This document shows, one piece after another, positions 56,286 to 64,000 of a stretch of DNA of 64,000 nucleotides. The notes beneath the pieces are model-generated. The model was not told where the DNA came from, ran no database searches, and saw only the letters and a program-made list of their open reading frames with translations. The DNA comes from Burkholderiales bacterium PBB1 (lineage in GTDB: Bacteria; Pseudomonadota; Gammaproteobacteria; Burkholderiales; Burkholderiaceae_C): assembly GCA_002255905.1 (NCBI GenBank), contig NKIN01000004.1, forward strand, positions 354,793 through 418,792, in the 5' to 3' direction. Position 1 is the first letter of the stretch; each line of letters opens with the position of its first letter. Made by a program: the position numbers and the translations under genes.

Positions 56286-56780
56286 ATGGGCAACAAACTC
56301 TACGTCGGTAACCTGTCGTACAACGTACGAGACGACGATCTCCAGCAAACATTCGCCCAGTTCGGCACGGTGTCGTCGGCGAAGGTCATGATGGACCGTG
56401 AAACCGGTCGCTCCAAGGGTTTTGGTTTCGTTGAGATGGGTTCCGATGCCGAAGCGCAATCGGCCATCAACGGCATGAACGGCCAGCAAATGGACGGCCG
56501 TGCCCTGGTCGTCAATGAGGCCCGTCCTCGTGAAGAGCGTCCAGGTGGCTTCGGCGGTGGCCGCTCCGGTGGCGGTGGCTACGGTGGCGGCGGCGGTGGA
56601 GGTGGTGGCGGCTACGGTGGTGGTGGTGGCGGCGGCCGCTCTGGTGGCGGCGGTGGTTACGGCGGTGGTGGCGGTGGCCGCTCTGGTGGCGGCGGCGGTG
56701 GTTACGGCGGTGGTGGCGGTGGCCGCTCTGGTGGCGGCGGTGGCTACGGCGGTGGCGGCGGTGGCCGCGGTGGTTACTGA
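56286..56780 (+). CDS. Glycine-rich RRM RNA-binding protein
   Basis: 164-residue single-RRM protein resembling cold-inducible Rbp proteins of cyanobacteria and proteobacteria. RNP2 is LYVGNL (residues 5-10) and RNP1 is KGFGFVEM (44-51); the RRM ends around residue 80. The rest is a Gly-rich tail with about three copies of a GRSGGGGGYGGGGG-type unit, encoded by near-identical DNA repeats at about 56630-56776. It binds single-stranded RNA in family members and may act in cold adaptation. A rho-independent terminator follows. Confidence 0.94.
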   Translation: MGNKLYVGNLSYNVRDDDLQQTFAQFGTVSSAKVMMDRETGRSKGFGFVEMGSDAEAQSAINGMNGQQMDGRALVVNEARPREERPGGFGGGRSGGGGYGGGGGGGGGGYGGGGGGGRSGGGGGYGGGGGGRSGGGGGGYGGGGGGRSGGGGGYGGGGGGRGGY

Positions 56781-56816
56781 GTCGCTACACAGACACTGTC
56801 AAACCGAGTGATCTGC

Positions 56817-56846
56817 AACGGCTGCGCTGAAAAGTGCGGCCGTTTT
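56817..56846 (+). terminator. Rho-independent terminator of the RNA-binding protein gene
   Basis: Arm AACGGCTGCGC (56817-56827), loop TGAAAA, arm GTGCGGCCGTT (56834-56844), giving 11 pairs with two G-U wobbles, then TTTT (56843-56846). It lies 37 bp after the stop and before the convergent dehydrogenase gene. The clearest intrinsic terminator of the window. Confidence 0.85.
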
Positions 56847-56850
56847 GCAT

Positions 56851-57636
56851 TCAGGGCCGATGCTTCCCGAGGCGTTGCTTGCGGGGCTGACCGGCCACCG
56901 CGCGGTCGAATATCGCATTCGGCAACAGACGCAACAGCCTCGCCACGAGGCCCATCTGCCACGGAATCACCGGGTGGGATGAGCCGTTCCTGATGGCGAG
57001 GAAAGCCTTTTTCGCAAACGCCTCGGGGCTCATCAGGAAAGGCATGGGGTACCGGTTGTCGCGCGTCAGTGGGGTATCGACATACCCTGGGCTCAGCGTC
57101 ACCACCTTCACGCCAAAGGTGCGGCACTCGCCGCGCAGGCTTTCGCAGTAACTGATCACCGCAGCCTTGCTGGAACAGTAGGCGCCGTGACCCGGCAGGC
57201 CACGCACACCAGCCACGCTCGCCACGCCGACCAGCACACCGCGTCGCCGTTCGCACATGCCGCGCACGAACGGCTGCAGTGTGGCAGCCAGGCCGATCAC
57301 GTTGGTGTCGAAGGTGTCGCGCAGAACCGCCAGGTCTTCGACTTCGGCGCTGTCGATGCCGATGCTGATGCCGGCATTCGCGATCACCACATCGGGCAGA
57401 CCTTGTGCGGCGATGCACGCATGCGCTGCACTGGCGATGCTTGCGGTATCGCGCACGTCGGCGGCATAGACCGCACACTGCGCGGGACTCGCGCCCTGTG
57501 CGCTCACCCATGCCATGAGTTCTTCGCTGCGACGCGCCACCAGCGCCAGTCGGTAGCCCGCTTGCAGGTAGCGACCAGCCAGCGCACGTCCGATGCCGCT
57601 GGAGGCGCCTGTGATGAAGACGAGAGGTGCGTTCAC
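56851..57636 (-). CDS. Short-chain dehydrogenase/reductase
   Basis: 261-residue SDR. The NAD(P) motif is FITGASSGIGRALAG, NAG is in IANAGISIG, and the catalytic Ser (VASVAG) and Tyr-x3-Lys (AYCSSKAAV) are present. The Arg-rich turn after the second strand (ARRSEEL) suggests NADP preference. A C-terminal hydrophobic part (PVIPWQMGLVARLLRLLPN) may associate with membranes. Substrate unknown. Its stop is 60 bp upstream of nothing coding; it is convergent with the RNA-binding protein gene. Confidence 0.9.
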   Translation of the reverse strand: MNAPLVFITGASSGIGRALAGRYLQAGYRLALVARRSEELMAWVSAQGASPAQCAVYAADVRDTASIASAAHACIAAQGLPDVVIANAGISIGIDSAEVEDLAVLRDTFDTNVIGLAATLQPFVRGMCERRRGVLVGVASVAGVRGLPGHGAYCSSKAAVISYCESLRGECRTFGVKVVTLSPGYVDTPLTRDNRYPMPFLMSPEAFAKKAFLAIRNGSSHPVIPWQMGLVARLLRLLPNAIFDRAVAGQPRKQRLGKHRP

Positions 57637-57695
57637 ATCAGGCCGAGTGATGGTCGTCCTGGCGGCGCGCGAGACGGGTCAGCACCAACGCCGAA

Positions 57696-58433
57696 TCAAC
57701 GGCTTTGCCCACCCGGGCCGAAGGTGGCCTTCACGCCGCCAGAGAACTGTGCGACCCGGCCGAGGTTGTCGTAGTTCATCGATGCGCCCTGGATTCGCAC
57801 CGTGCCCCGCGTGATCGTCACCGGGAGGTGCGACCGCACTTGCTCGGTTTGCAAGAACGCGTGCAGGAACTCGCTTTTGAAGTCGATGGCCTCCAGCGTG
57901 TTGTCCCCCACCTGGGTGGCCTGGCGCACCACATGAGCCTGGCCCGTCAACTGCACCTCGGACCCATCGCCGTTGGAGATCGCCTTTTGCGCGGTCGCCA
58001 CGGTCACACCTGAATCGGGTGCGATGGAGCGGATGCGCGCGCGGTCGATCTCGAGCGTGTCGGTGTCGGGGTAATGGCGCGCCTCGTCGCCTTCGATCTG
58101 CAGGCGCAGACTGCCGTCGGCCGCAAAGCGCTGCACCGTGAAGTTGCGCATCGTGTAGTCCGGGATGTGGCGCGCTGCGGCGACCGGCTTGGCACCCTGG
58201 AAGACCGGCGTGTTCTTGACCAGCCACCAAGTCGCCAGTGCAACCAAGGCCATCAGCATCAAGGGCAGATACGCCGACAAGGTGCTGATCGCGCGCTGGT
58301 ACCAGGGCAGCACATACCGCCGGGCCGCTGGCGCAGGGGGCGCCAGTGTGGAGTCGGCTGCTGAGTTCAAGTGAGGGGACCTCGGTTCCGCGTCGTGGCG
58401 GCGCAGCGGCGCGTCATGGGGTGCTGCTGTCAA
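57696..58433 (-). CDS. lptC: LPS export protein LptC
   Basis: 245-residue bitopic inner-membrane protein of the LPS transport bridge. A single helix (LSAYLPLMLMALVALATWWLV in part: PLMLMALVALATWWL) is followed by the periplasmic beta-jellyroll with PDYTMRNFTVQRFAADGSLRL, IEGDEARHYPDTDTLEID and FLQTEQVRSHLPVTI. The cytoplasmic N-tail of about 50 residues is Pro/Ala rich and longer than usual. The longest frame begins with TTG 58433, overlapping kdsC by 20 bp; the true start may be downstream (for example a GTG at codon 41). Third gene of kdsD-kdsC-lptC; lptA and lptB are outside or elsewhere. Confidence 0.88.
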   Translation of the reverse strand: MTAAPHDAPLRRHDAEPRSPHLNSAADSTLAPPAPAARRYVLPWYQRAISTLSAYLPLMLMALVALATWWLVKNTPVFQGAKPVAAARHIPDYTMRNFTVQRFAADGSLRLQIEGDEARHYPDTDTLEIDRARIRSIAPDSGVTVATAQKAISNGDGSEVQLTGQAHVVRQATQVGDNTLEAIDFKSEFLHAFLQTEQVRSHLPVTITRGTVRIQGASMNYDNLGRVAQFSGGVKATFGPGGQSR

Positions 58434-59004
58434 GCGTGGTCAGGTGACCCCGCAGCAGCGAGGCATAACGGCCCGCTGCCATGAGCAGCAGATCGCAGCA
58501 CTCGCGCACTGCGCCAGCGCCACCGCTGGCCCGGGTGATGTGATGCGCGACCGCGCTGACCTCCAGGTGCGCATTCGATGGCGCGCAGGCAAACGCCGCA
58601 CGCGTCATCAGCGGCAGATCCGGCCAATCGTCGCCCATCGCTGCCAGCGCGTCCCAGTCGAGTTGCAGCGTGTCCATGAGCGTGCCGGCTGCCGCCAGCT
58701 TGTCGTGCACACCGTAGAACGCATGCGCAATGCCGAGGTCGGCAATGCGGCGGCGCACAGCGGGCGAGTCTCGCCCGGTGATGACGACCGGCGTGATGCC
58801 GCCTTGCGCGAGCAGCTTCAGGCCGTGACCGTCGAGCGAGTTGAAGGTCTTGAAATCCTCGCCGTGTTCACCGATGTGTAGGCTGCCGTCGGTGAGCACG
58901 CCATCGACATCAAAAATGGCTGCCCGGATGCCTTGTGCGGCCAGCAAGAGCTCTGGCGCAAACGACAGCACCGGGTTCAGAGGGCGTGGCGCGTGCGCGG
59001 ACAT
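58414..59004 (-). CDS. kdsC: 3-deoxy-D-manno-octulosonate 8-phosphate phosphatase
   Basis: 196-residue HAD-family phosphatase that removes phosphate from Kdo-8-P in LPS synthesis. The HAD nucleophile motif is AAIFDVDGVLTDGSL (Asp32, Asp34), followed by VVITGRDSPAVRRR and the third motif with MGDDWPDLPLM. Length is normal. Its ATG overlaps the kdsD stop as TGATG. Confidence 0.96.
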   Translation of the reverse strand: MSAHAPRPLNPVLSFAPELLLAAQGIRAAIFDVDGVLTDGSLHIGEHGEDFKTFNSLDGHGLKLLAQGGITPVVITGRDSPAVRRRIADLGIAHAFYGVHDKLAAAGTLMDTLQLDWDALAAMGDDWPDLPLMTRAAFACAPSNAHLEVSAVAHHITRASGGAGAVRECCDLLLMAAGRYASLLRGHLTTLDSSTP

Positions 59005-60008
59005 CAGATGACCTTGGCGCGCATCAGTTGATTGAGGTTCAGCGCGCCGACCAGGCGCTGTGAACCATCGACGACCAGCACACTGGTCACGCGGTGCTGC
59101 TCCATCAGGCCCGCAGCGTCTACCGCCAGCGCATCTTCGCGGATCATTTTGGGTTGGCTGCGCATCACCTCGCGAGCGAGCAAGGGACGCAGATCCTGTC
59201 CGCGCTCGATCAGCCGGCGCAGGTCGCCATCGGTGAAGATGCCGAGTACCTGCTGCTGCGCATCCACCACTGTGGTGAAGCCCAGGCCCTTGTCGCTCAT
59301 GACCCGCAGCATGTCGCCGAAACCGGTGTCGGGTGCAACCGATGGCACATCGTCGCCGGACACCATCAAGTCGCGCACATGCATCAGCAACTTGCGACCC
59401 AGGCTGCCGCCAGGATGGGAGCGTGCAAAGTCGGTCTCGCGGAAACCGCGGGCATCCAGCAGCGCCACGGCGAGTGCGTCACCCAGTGCCATCTGTGCAG
59501 TGGTGCTGGCAGTGGGGGCCAGATTGAGTGGGCAGGCCTCCTGATCAACACCGCAGTCCAGCGCGATGTCGGCATTTCGCGCGAGCGCGGATTCACGGCG
59601 CCCGGTCATGCTGACCAGGATCACTTCCAGGCGCTTCAGTGCGGGCAGCAGCGCAGCGATTTCATCGCTTTCCCCGGAATTGGAGATCGCCAGGACGACG
59701 TCTCCCTTGGTGACCATGCCGAGGTCTCCGTGGCTGGCCTCGGCAGGGTGGACGAACATGGCCGGCGTGCCGGTGGACGCCAGCGTCGCAGCGATCTTGC
59801 GACCGACATGCCCGCTCTTGCCCATGCCCATCACGACCACGCGTCCTCGGCAACGCAGCATGGCCTCGACCGCCTGCGTGAAATTCACACCTTGGCGCGG
59901 CTTCAGGCCGAGCAGCGCGCGCGCCTCGATGTCGAAGGTCTCGCGCGCGAGGTGCAGGGCGCGCTGAGCGTCGAAGGCGACAGGCGTTGCAGGGAGGGTG
60001 TCTGGCAC
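59004..60008 (-). CDS. kdsD: Arabinose-5-phosphate isomerase
   Basis: 334-residue isomerase converting ribulose-5-P into arabinose-5-P, the first committed step to Kdo. The SIS domain has VVVMGMGKSGHVGRKIAATL and EASHGDLGMVTKGDVVLAIS (in parts), and HPGGSLGRKLL links to two CBS domains (VRDLMVSGDDVP, GIFTDGDLRRLIERG). GTG 60008 is preferred because it gives the family length; ATG starts at 60077 and 60116 are in frame but add non-conserved sequence. A TAATAG element lies 17 nt upstream. Confidence 0.95.
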   Translation of the reverse strand: MPDTLPATPVAFDAQRALHLARETFDIEARALLGLKPRQGVNFTQAVEAMLRCRGRVVVMGMGKSGHVGRKIAATLASTGTPAMFVHPAEASHGDLGMVTKGDVVLAISNSGESDEIAALLPALKRLEVILVSMTGRRESALARNADIALDCGVDQEACPLNLAPTASTTAQMALGDALAVALLDARGFRETDFARSHPGGSLGRKLLMHVRDLMVSGDDVPSVAPDTGFGDMLRVMSDKGLGFTTVVDAQQQVLGIFTDGDLRRLIERGQDLRPLLAREVMRSQPKMIREDALAVDAAGLMEQHRVTSVLVVDGSQRLVGALNLNQLMRAKVI

Positions 60009-60142
60009 GGTGCGGGCGAGAGCGTCTATTAGGATCGAACCAACGGCGGTGCCGCATTCTAGGCATGTGCCCTGCATGCGACTTGCCTGGAACCCCTGTC
60101 CGAACTGCCGTCCCATGACCGCCCAGCGCCTGCTCCGATTCG

Positions 60143-62143
60143 ATGGCTTCCACCCTTGAGCTGACCCTGCTCTACCTGGTGGCGGCCGTCGCCGGCGTCG
60201 TGCTGTGTCGGCTTGCGAAGCTACCGCCGATGCTGGGCTACCTGGCGGTGGGTGTGGTCATCGGCCCGAACGCGATGGCGCTGGCCAAGGATTCGGCAGG
60301 CGTGCGTTACCTGGCCGAGTTTGGCGTGGTGTTCCTGATGTTCGTCATCGGGCTCGAATTCAATCTGCCCAAGCTGAAGAGCATGCGCAAGCTGGTCTTC
60401 GGCCTGGGGCTCGCGCAGGTGCTGCTGACCATCGTGGGGACCGTGGCAGGTCACTTCGTGCTCGCGTGGTTGTTCTCGTACACCTCGCAGCCCTGGCAGT
60501 TGTCGTGGCGCGGCGCGGTGGTGCTGGCATCGGCGATGGCGATGTCGAGTACCGCCATCGTGGTCAAGATGATGGCTGACCGTCTGGAACTGGAAAGCGA
60601 GCACGGCCGTCGGGTAATCGGGGTGCTGCTGTTTCAGGATCTGGCTGTGGTGCCCTTGCTGGTGCTGATCCCCGCGCTCGACGACAGTGGTCGCGACATG
60701 GTGGTGGCCCTGGGTTGGGCAGCACTGAAGGCCACCGTGCTGCTCGGGCTGCTGCTGGTGGGCGGCCAGAAAGTGATGCGCTGGTGGCTGACGCTGGTCG
60801 CGCGACGCAAGAGCGAAGAGCTGTTCGTGCTGAACCTGCTGTTGGTCACGCTCGGTCTCGCGTGGTTGACCGAACATGTTGGCCTGTCGCTGGCGCTGGG
60901 CGCATTCATCGCCGGCATGCTGATCGCCGAGACCGAATACAAGCACCAGGTCGAGACCGACATCCGTCCCTTCCACGACGTGCTCCTCGGGTTGTTCTTC
61001 ATCACCATCGGCATGAAGCTCGACTGGCGGCCGGTGCTGGACCAGTGGTTGCTGGTTCTGCTGTTGTCGATGCTGCCGGTGTTCGTCAAGTTCGTGCTGG
61101 TGACGTTGCTGGCGCGGTTGTTCGGCACACCGTCGGGCGTGGCGCTGCGCACCGGGCTGTACCTCGCGCAAGCCGGCGAGTTCGGCTTCGTGCTGTTGAC
61201 CCTGGGCGCGCAGCAGCACCTGATCGATCAGCAGTGGATGAGTCCGGTGCTGGCCAGCATGGTGCTCAGCATGCTGGCGTCACCCTTCCTGATCAACTAC
61301 AGCGACCGCATCGTGATGCGGCTGAGTTCCAGCGACTGGCTGATGCAGTCGGTTGCGATGACCTCGATCGCCAAGCGTGCGATCAACACCGAGGCCCACG
61401 TCATCATTGCCGGCTACGGACGCAGCGGGCAGAACCTGGCGCGCATCCTCGATGCCGAGCATATCCCCTACATGGCGCTCGACCTCGATCCCGATCGCGT
61501 GAGGCAAGCGGCAGCTGCAGGCCAGAGCGTGGTGTTCGGCGATGCCGCGCGTCTGCAAAGCCTGATGGCAGCCGGCCTTGCGCGCGCCAACGCGGTGGTC
61601 GTCAGCTACCACGACACGCCGTCTGCCATGAAGATCCTGCGCCTTGTGCAGGAACACGCACCGAAGGTGCCTGTGATCGTGCGCACCATCGACGACAGCG
61701 ACCTCGAAAAGCTCCAGGCCGCTGGGGCGACCGAGGTCGTGCCCGAGGCCATCGAAGGTTCGCTCATGCTGGCCAGTCACGCGCTGGCGTTGGTCGGCGT
61801 TCCGATGCGCCGAGTGATCCGCGTCGTGCAGGACCAGCGCGAGGCGCGCTACGGCCTGCTGCGAGGTTACTTTCACGGCGCCGACGACGACACGCATGAT
61901 GAACTCGGCAACATGCGGCTGCACAGCGTCACGCTGACCGCCGTGTGTGGCTGCATCGGCCAGACGCTGGCAGACCAGGCGCTCCACGCGGTGGGCGTCT
62001 CGGTTGCTTCGGTGCGGCGCGCGTCAGGCGCTGTCACCAGACCCGACGACGACCTCCTGCTTGCAGTGGGCGACACACTGGTGCTGTCGGGCCTGCCCGA
62101 GCCGCTCGCGCGCGCTGAAGACAAGCTGCTGTCGCGCGGTTGA
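60143..62143 (+). CDS. KefB/YbaL-type cation:proton antiporter
   Basis: 666-residue CPA2 antiporter. The N-terminal half is the transporter with about 12 helices (LAEFGVVFLMFVIGLEFNL, GLSLALGAFIAGMLIAETEY). It is followed by an RCK_N (TrkA-N) domain at about residue 416, HVIIAGYGRSGQNLARIL, and an RCK_C-like end (LADQALHAVGVSV, VGDTLVLSGLPEPL). Such proteins exchange K+ or Na+ for protons and are gated by nucleotide. It is divergent from kdsD and 61 bp upstream of the FAD dehydrogenase gene, possibly co-transcribed. Confidence 0.93.
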   Translation: MASTLELTLLYLVAAVAGVVLCRLAKLPPMLGYLAVGVVIGPNAMALAKDSAGVRYLAEFGVVFLMFVIGLEFNLPKLKSMRKLVFGLGLAQVLLTIVGTVAGHFVLAWLFSYTSQPWQLSWRGAVVLASAMAMSSTAIVVKMMADRLELESEHGRRVIGVLLFQDLAVVPLLVLIPALDDSGRDMVVALGWAALKATVLLGLLLVGGQKVMRWWLTLVARRKSEELFVLNLLLVTLGLAWLTEHVGLSLALGAFIAGMLIAETEYKHQVETDIRPFHDVLLGLFFITIGMKLDWRPVLDQWLLVLLLSMLPVFVKFVLVTLLARLFGTPSGVALRTGLYLAQAGEFGFVLLTLGAQQHLIDQQWMSPVLASMVLSMLASPFLINYSDRIVMRLSSSDWLMQSVAMTSIAKRAINTEAHVIIAGYGRSGQNLARILDAEHIPYMALDLDPDRVRQAAAAGQSVVFGDAARLQSLMAAGLARANAVVVSYHDTPSAMKILRLVQEHAPKVPVIVRTIDDSDLEKLQAAGATEVVPEAIEGSLMLASHALALVGVPMRRVIRVVQDQREARYGLLRGYFHGADDDTHDELGNMRLHSVTLTAVCGCIGQTLADQALHAVGVSVASVRRASGAVTRPDDDLLLAVGDTLVLSGLPEPLARAEDKLLSRG

Positions 62144-62204
62144 TGTCCTGGGGTTCGTCCCCTCGATTGATCGGACAATCCGAGGCTGCTTTCCCCACGT
62201 CGCC

Positions 62205-63869
62205 ATGATTCGTATCACTGAACTCCGCTTGCCTCTGGATCACGCGGCCGAAGCCTTGCGCGCGGCGATCGTTGCGCGATTGGGCGTGACCGATGCCGAG
62301 CTGATCGATGTCATCGTCTTCAAGCGCAGCCACGATGCCCGCAAGAAGAGTGCGATCGTGCTGATCTACACGATCGACTGCCAGGTGGCCGATGAGCCCG
62401 CCGTGCTGCAGCGGCATGCCGGTGATCCACACGTCAAGCCGTCGCCAGACACACGCTATCGCTTTGTCGGGCATTTGCCTGCGGACTGGCAGGCCGAGAG
62501 GAAGCCGCGCCCGCTGGTCATCGGCTTCGGGCCTTGCGGCCTGTTCGCGGCACTGGTGCTGGCGCAGATGGGGCTGCGGCCGATCGTGCTGGAGCGCGGC
62601 AAGGAAGTTCGCGAACGCACCAAGGACACCTGGGCACTGTGGCGCCAGGGCGTGCTCAACCCGGAGTCGAATGTGCAGTTCGGCGAAGGTGGCGCAGGCA
62701 CCTTCAGCGATGGCAAGTTGTGGAGCCAGATCAGCGATCCCCGCCACCTGACGCGCAAGGTACTCGAAGAGTTCGTGCAAGCCGGTGCGCCGGAGGAAAT
62801 TCTCTATGTCGCCAAGCCGCACATCGGCACTTTCCGCTTGGTCGGCATGGTCGAGAAGATGCGCGCGCAGATCGAGTCGCTGGGCGGTGAGATCCGCTTC
62901 CAGAAGCGCGTTGTCGATGTGCGCATCGAGACCGACAGCCAGGGTGTCAGCGCGATCCGTGGTGTGACGCTTGAAGACGGAGAGCAGATCGACGCCGAGC
63001 AGGTGGTGCTCGCGCTGGGCCACAGTGCACGCGACACCTTCGCGATGCTGCACGAGCGAGGTGTCTACATGGAAGCCAAGCCGTTCTCGATCGGCTTTCG
63101 CATCGAGCACCCGCAAGGCGTCATCGACCGCGCGCGCTACGGCCCGGCGGCAGGTCATCCGATCCTCGGTGCAGCCGACTACAAGCTGGTCCATCACGCT
63201 CGCAACGGGCGCTCCGTCTACAGTTTTTGCATGTGTCCCGGCGGCACGGTGGTTGCTGCCACATCGGAAGCGCAACGCGTGGTCACCAACGGCATGAGCC
63301 AGTACTCGCGTAATGAGCGCAATGCCAATGCGGGCATCGTGGTCGGCATCGCGCCGCAGGACTATCGACAGGACGGAAAGACGGAAGGGCTGGTCAATCC
63401 TTTGGACGGCATGGCATTTCAGCGCCACTGGGAGTCGCGTGCGTTCGAGCTCGGGGGTGCTGACTACAAGGCGCCCGGACAACTGGTCGCAGACTTCCTG
63501 CGCGGTCAGGCGTCGCGCACGCTGGGAACTGTGGAGCCGTCTTACAAGCCCGGCGTGCGCCTGACCGATCTGGGTCGTCCCGAGTGCAGCAGCCTGCCGG
63601 CGTACGCGATTGAGGCGATCCGCGAGGCGCTGCCGGCGTTCGATCGGCAGATCAAGGGCTTCCTGATGCCCGATGCGGTGTTGACTGGCGTCGAGACTCG
63701 CACGTCGTCGCCGTTGCGCATCACACGCGGCCGCGATCATCAAAGCCTGAACGTGCGCGGGCTCTACCCTGCGGGCGAGGGCGCAGGCTACGCCGGCGGC
63801 ATCATGTCAGCAGGTGTTGACGGCATCGAAGTCGCTGAATCGGTTGCGAGGGCCTTGCTGTCTTTGTGA
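62205..63869 (+). CDS. FAD-dependent dehydrogenase of unknown substrate
   Basis: 554-residue flavoprotein of the uncharacterised dehydrogenase group often annotated NAD(P)/FAD-dependent oxidoreductase (COG2509-like). The N-terminal about 95 residues form a small helical domain (VFKRSHDARKKS). Then come the FAD motif VIGFGPCGLFAALVLAQ, the family signature GEGGAGTFSDGKL and the end GAGYAGGIMSAGVDGIE. It resembles dehydrogenases acting on unknown lipid or aromatic acids. ATG 62205 is chosen over the longer frame. Confidence 0.87.
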   Translation: MIRITELRLPLDHAAEALRAAIVARLGVTDAELIDVIVFKRSHDARKKSAIVLIYTIDCQVADEPAVLQRHAGDPHVKPSPDTRYRFVGHLPADWQAERKPRPLVIGFGPCGLFAALVLAQMGLRPIVLERGKEVRERTKDTWALWRQGVLNPESNVQFGEGGAGTFSDGKLWSQISDPRHLTRKVLEEFVQAGAPEEILYVAKPHIGTFRLVGMVEKMRAQIESLGGEIRFQKRVVDVRIETDSQGVSAIRGVTLEDGEQIDAEQVVLALGHSARDTFAMLHERGVYMEAKPFSIGFRIEHPQGVIDRARYGPAAGHPILGAADYKLVHHARNGRSVYSFCMCPGGTVVAATSEAQRVVTNGMSQYSRNERNANAGIVVGIAPQDYRQDGKTEGLVNPLDGMAFQRHWESRAFELGGADYKAPGQLVADFLRGQASRTLGTVEPSYKPGVRLTDLGRPECSSLPAYAIEAIREALPAFDRQIKGFLMPDAVLTGVETRTSSPLRITRGRDHQSLNVRGLYPAGEGAGYAGGIMSAGVDGIEVAESVARALLSL

Positions 63870-63884
63870 AAGCTGTGCTACAGT
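63855..63884 (+). promoter_or_regulatory. Candidate promoter P1 at window end
   Basis: TTGCTG (63855-63860, still inside the dehydrogenase gene), 18-bp spacer and TACAGT (63879-63884) with an extended -10 TGC before it. It reads out of the window. Followed by P2. Confidence 0.4.
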
Positions 63885-63960
63885 CGAGGGCTTCGCTGCT
63901 GACAGGTGGCGGAGGGCGGTAGGAGGTTTAGTTGGGTGCTGAGTTAATAGCTTGGTGGCA

Positions 63961-63990
63961 TTGACTGAGATACCGAAAGCGATGTATAGT
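63961..63990 (+). promoter_or_regulatory. Strong promoter P2 at window end
   Basis: TTGACT (63961-63966), 18-bp spacer and TATAGT (63985-63990), close to consensus. No start codon follows within the window. Tandem strong promoters in front of a region without an ORF fit a stable RNA (rRNA or tRNA) operon just downstream. That is an inference only. Confidence 0.6.
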
Positions 63991-64000
63991 CGCTGACTCA

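Noticed and set aside
56550..56776. Possible CRISPR or satellite array
   Set aside because: The repeats are in-frame coding units of a glycine-rich tail, with no unique spacers.
56500..56811. Val/Ala-rich frame overlapping the glycine-rich tail
   Set aside because: A +1 reading of GGT/GGC repeats necessarily gives Val/Ala strings; no start signal.

Overview
The window is a 64-kb stretch of high-GC bacterial chromosome carrying almost only housekeeping and accessory genes, tightly packed and on both strands. Gene content and order point to a betaproteobacterium of the order Burkholderiales. Pointers are an EIIA(Man)-HPr-EI regulatory PTS with no sugar permease, gatCAB divergent from mreBCD-mrdA-rodA, kdsD-kdsC-lptC, a long-form DNA topoisomerase III, and a dispersed GC-rich intergenic repeat of the kind I associate with the Comamonadaceae/Sphaerotilaceae-type lineages. 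No genus can be named safely from the sequence alone.

Layout. 1-3.9 kb: 3' end of lipA, a TlpA-like thioredoxin, a DUF4197 protein, a degenerate histidine-kinase/receiver protein and a lipoprotein. 4.0-7.6 kb: regulatory PTS (EIIA, HPr, EI) interrupted by an opposite-strand GNAT acyltransferase. 7.6-12.3 kb: ubiH-like hydroxylase, pepP, a DmeF-type metal exporter and a MurU-like nucleotidyltransferase. 12.4-15.4 kb: tkt and gap. 15.5-20.4 kb: SPOR-like protein, birA, a SET-domain methyltransferase and topB. 20.4-24.8 kb: three-fold GAF-like protein, AmpG-like permease, M48 metalloprotease and carboxylesterase. 24.8-31.4 kb: tripartite RND efflux operon with divergent TetR regulator and a clear twin operator. 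31.5-33.7 kb: xth, pyrE and a DUF4124 protein. 33.7-43.3 kb: gatCAB and the cell-elongation cluster mreBCD-mrdA-rodA. 43.3-49.0 kb: Yej/Dpp-type peptide ABC importer whose binding protein is divergent from the permease-ATPase operon. 49-54.3 kb: HDOD protein, TauE/SafE exporter, two-component system and ECF-type sigma factor. 54.3-57.6 kb: GMC oxidoreductase, glycine-rich RNA-binding protein and short-chain dehydrogenase. 57.7-62.1 kb: lptC-kdsC-kdsD (LPS Kdo synthesis and transport) and a KefB-type antiporter. 62.2-64 kb: FAD-dependent dehydrogenase, then what look like two tandem promoters running off the window end.

Functionally the window joins central carbon metabolism (tkt, gap, PTS), envelope construction (mre/mrd, Kdo/LptC, AmpG/MurU recycling), protein synthesis (GatCAB), nucleotide metabolism (pyrE) and several signalling proteins. 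I saw no transposon, prophage, CRISPR array, tRNA or rRNA gene. The non-housekeeping points of most interest are the twin TetR operator embedded in the efflux promoter, the pseudokinase with an Asp-to-Glu receiver, the three-repeat GAF-like protein, inverted copies of a dispersed repeat around mreCD, an in-frame duplicated C-terminus behind the ABC ATPase gene, and a recurring -10-like hexamer placed 5-9 nt before start codons that suggests leaderless mRNAs. I did not find a gene set that I would claim as a wholly new multi-gene system.
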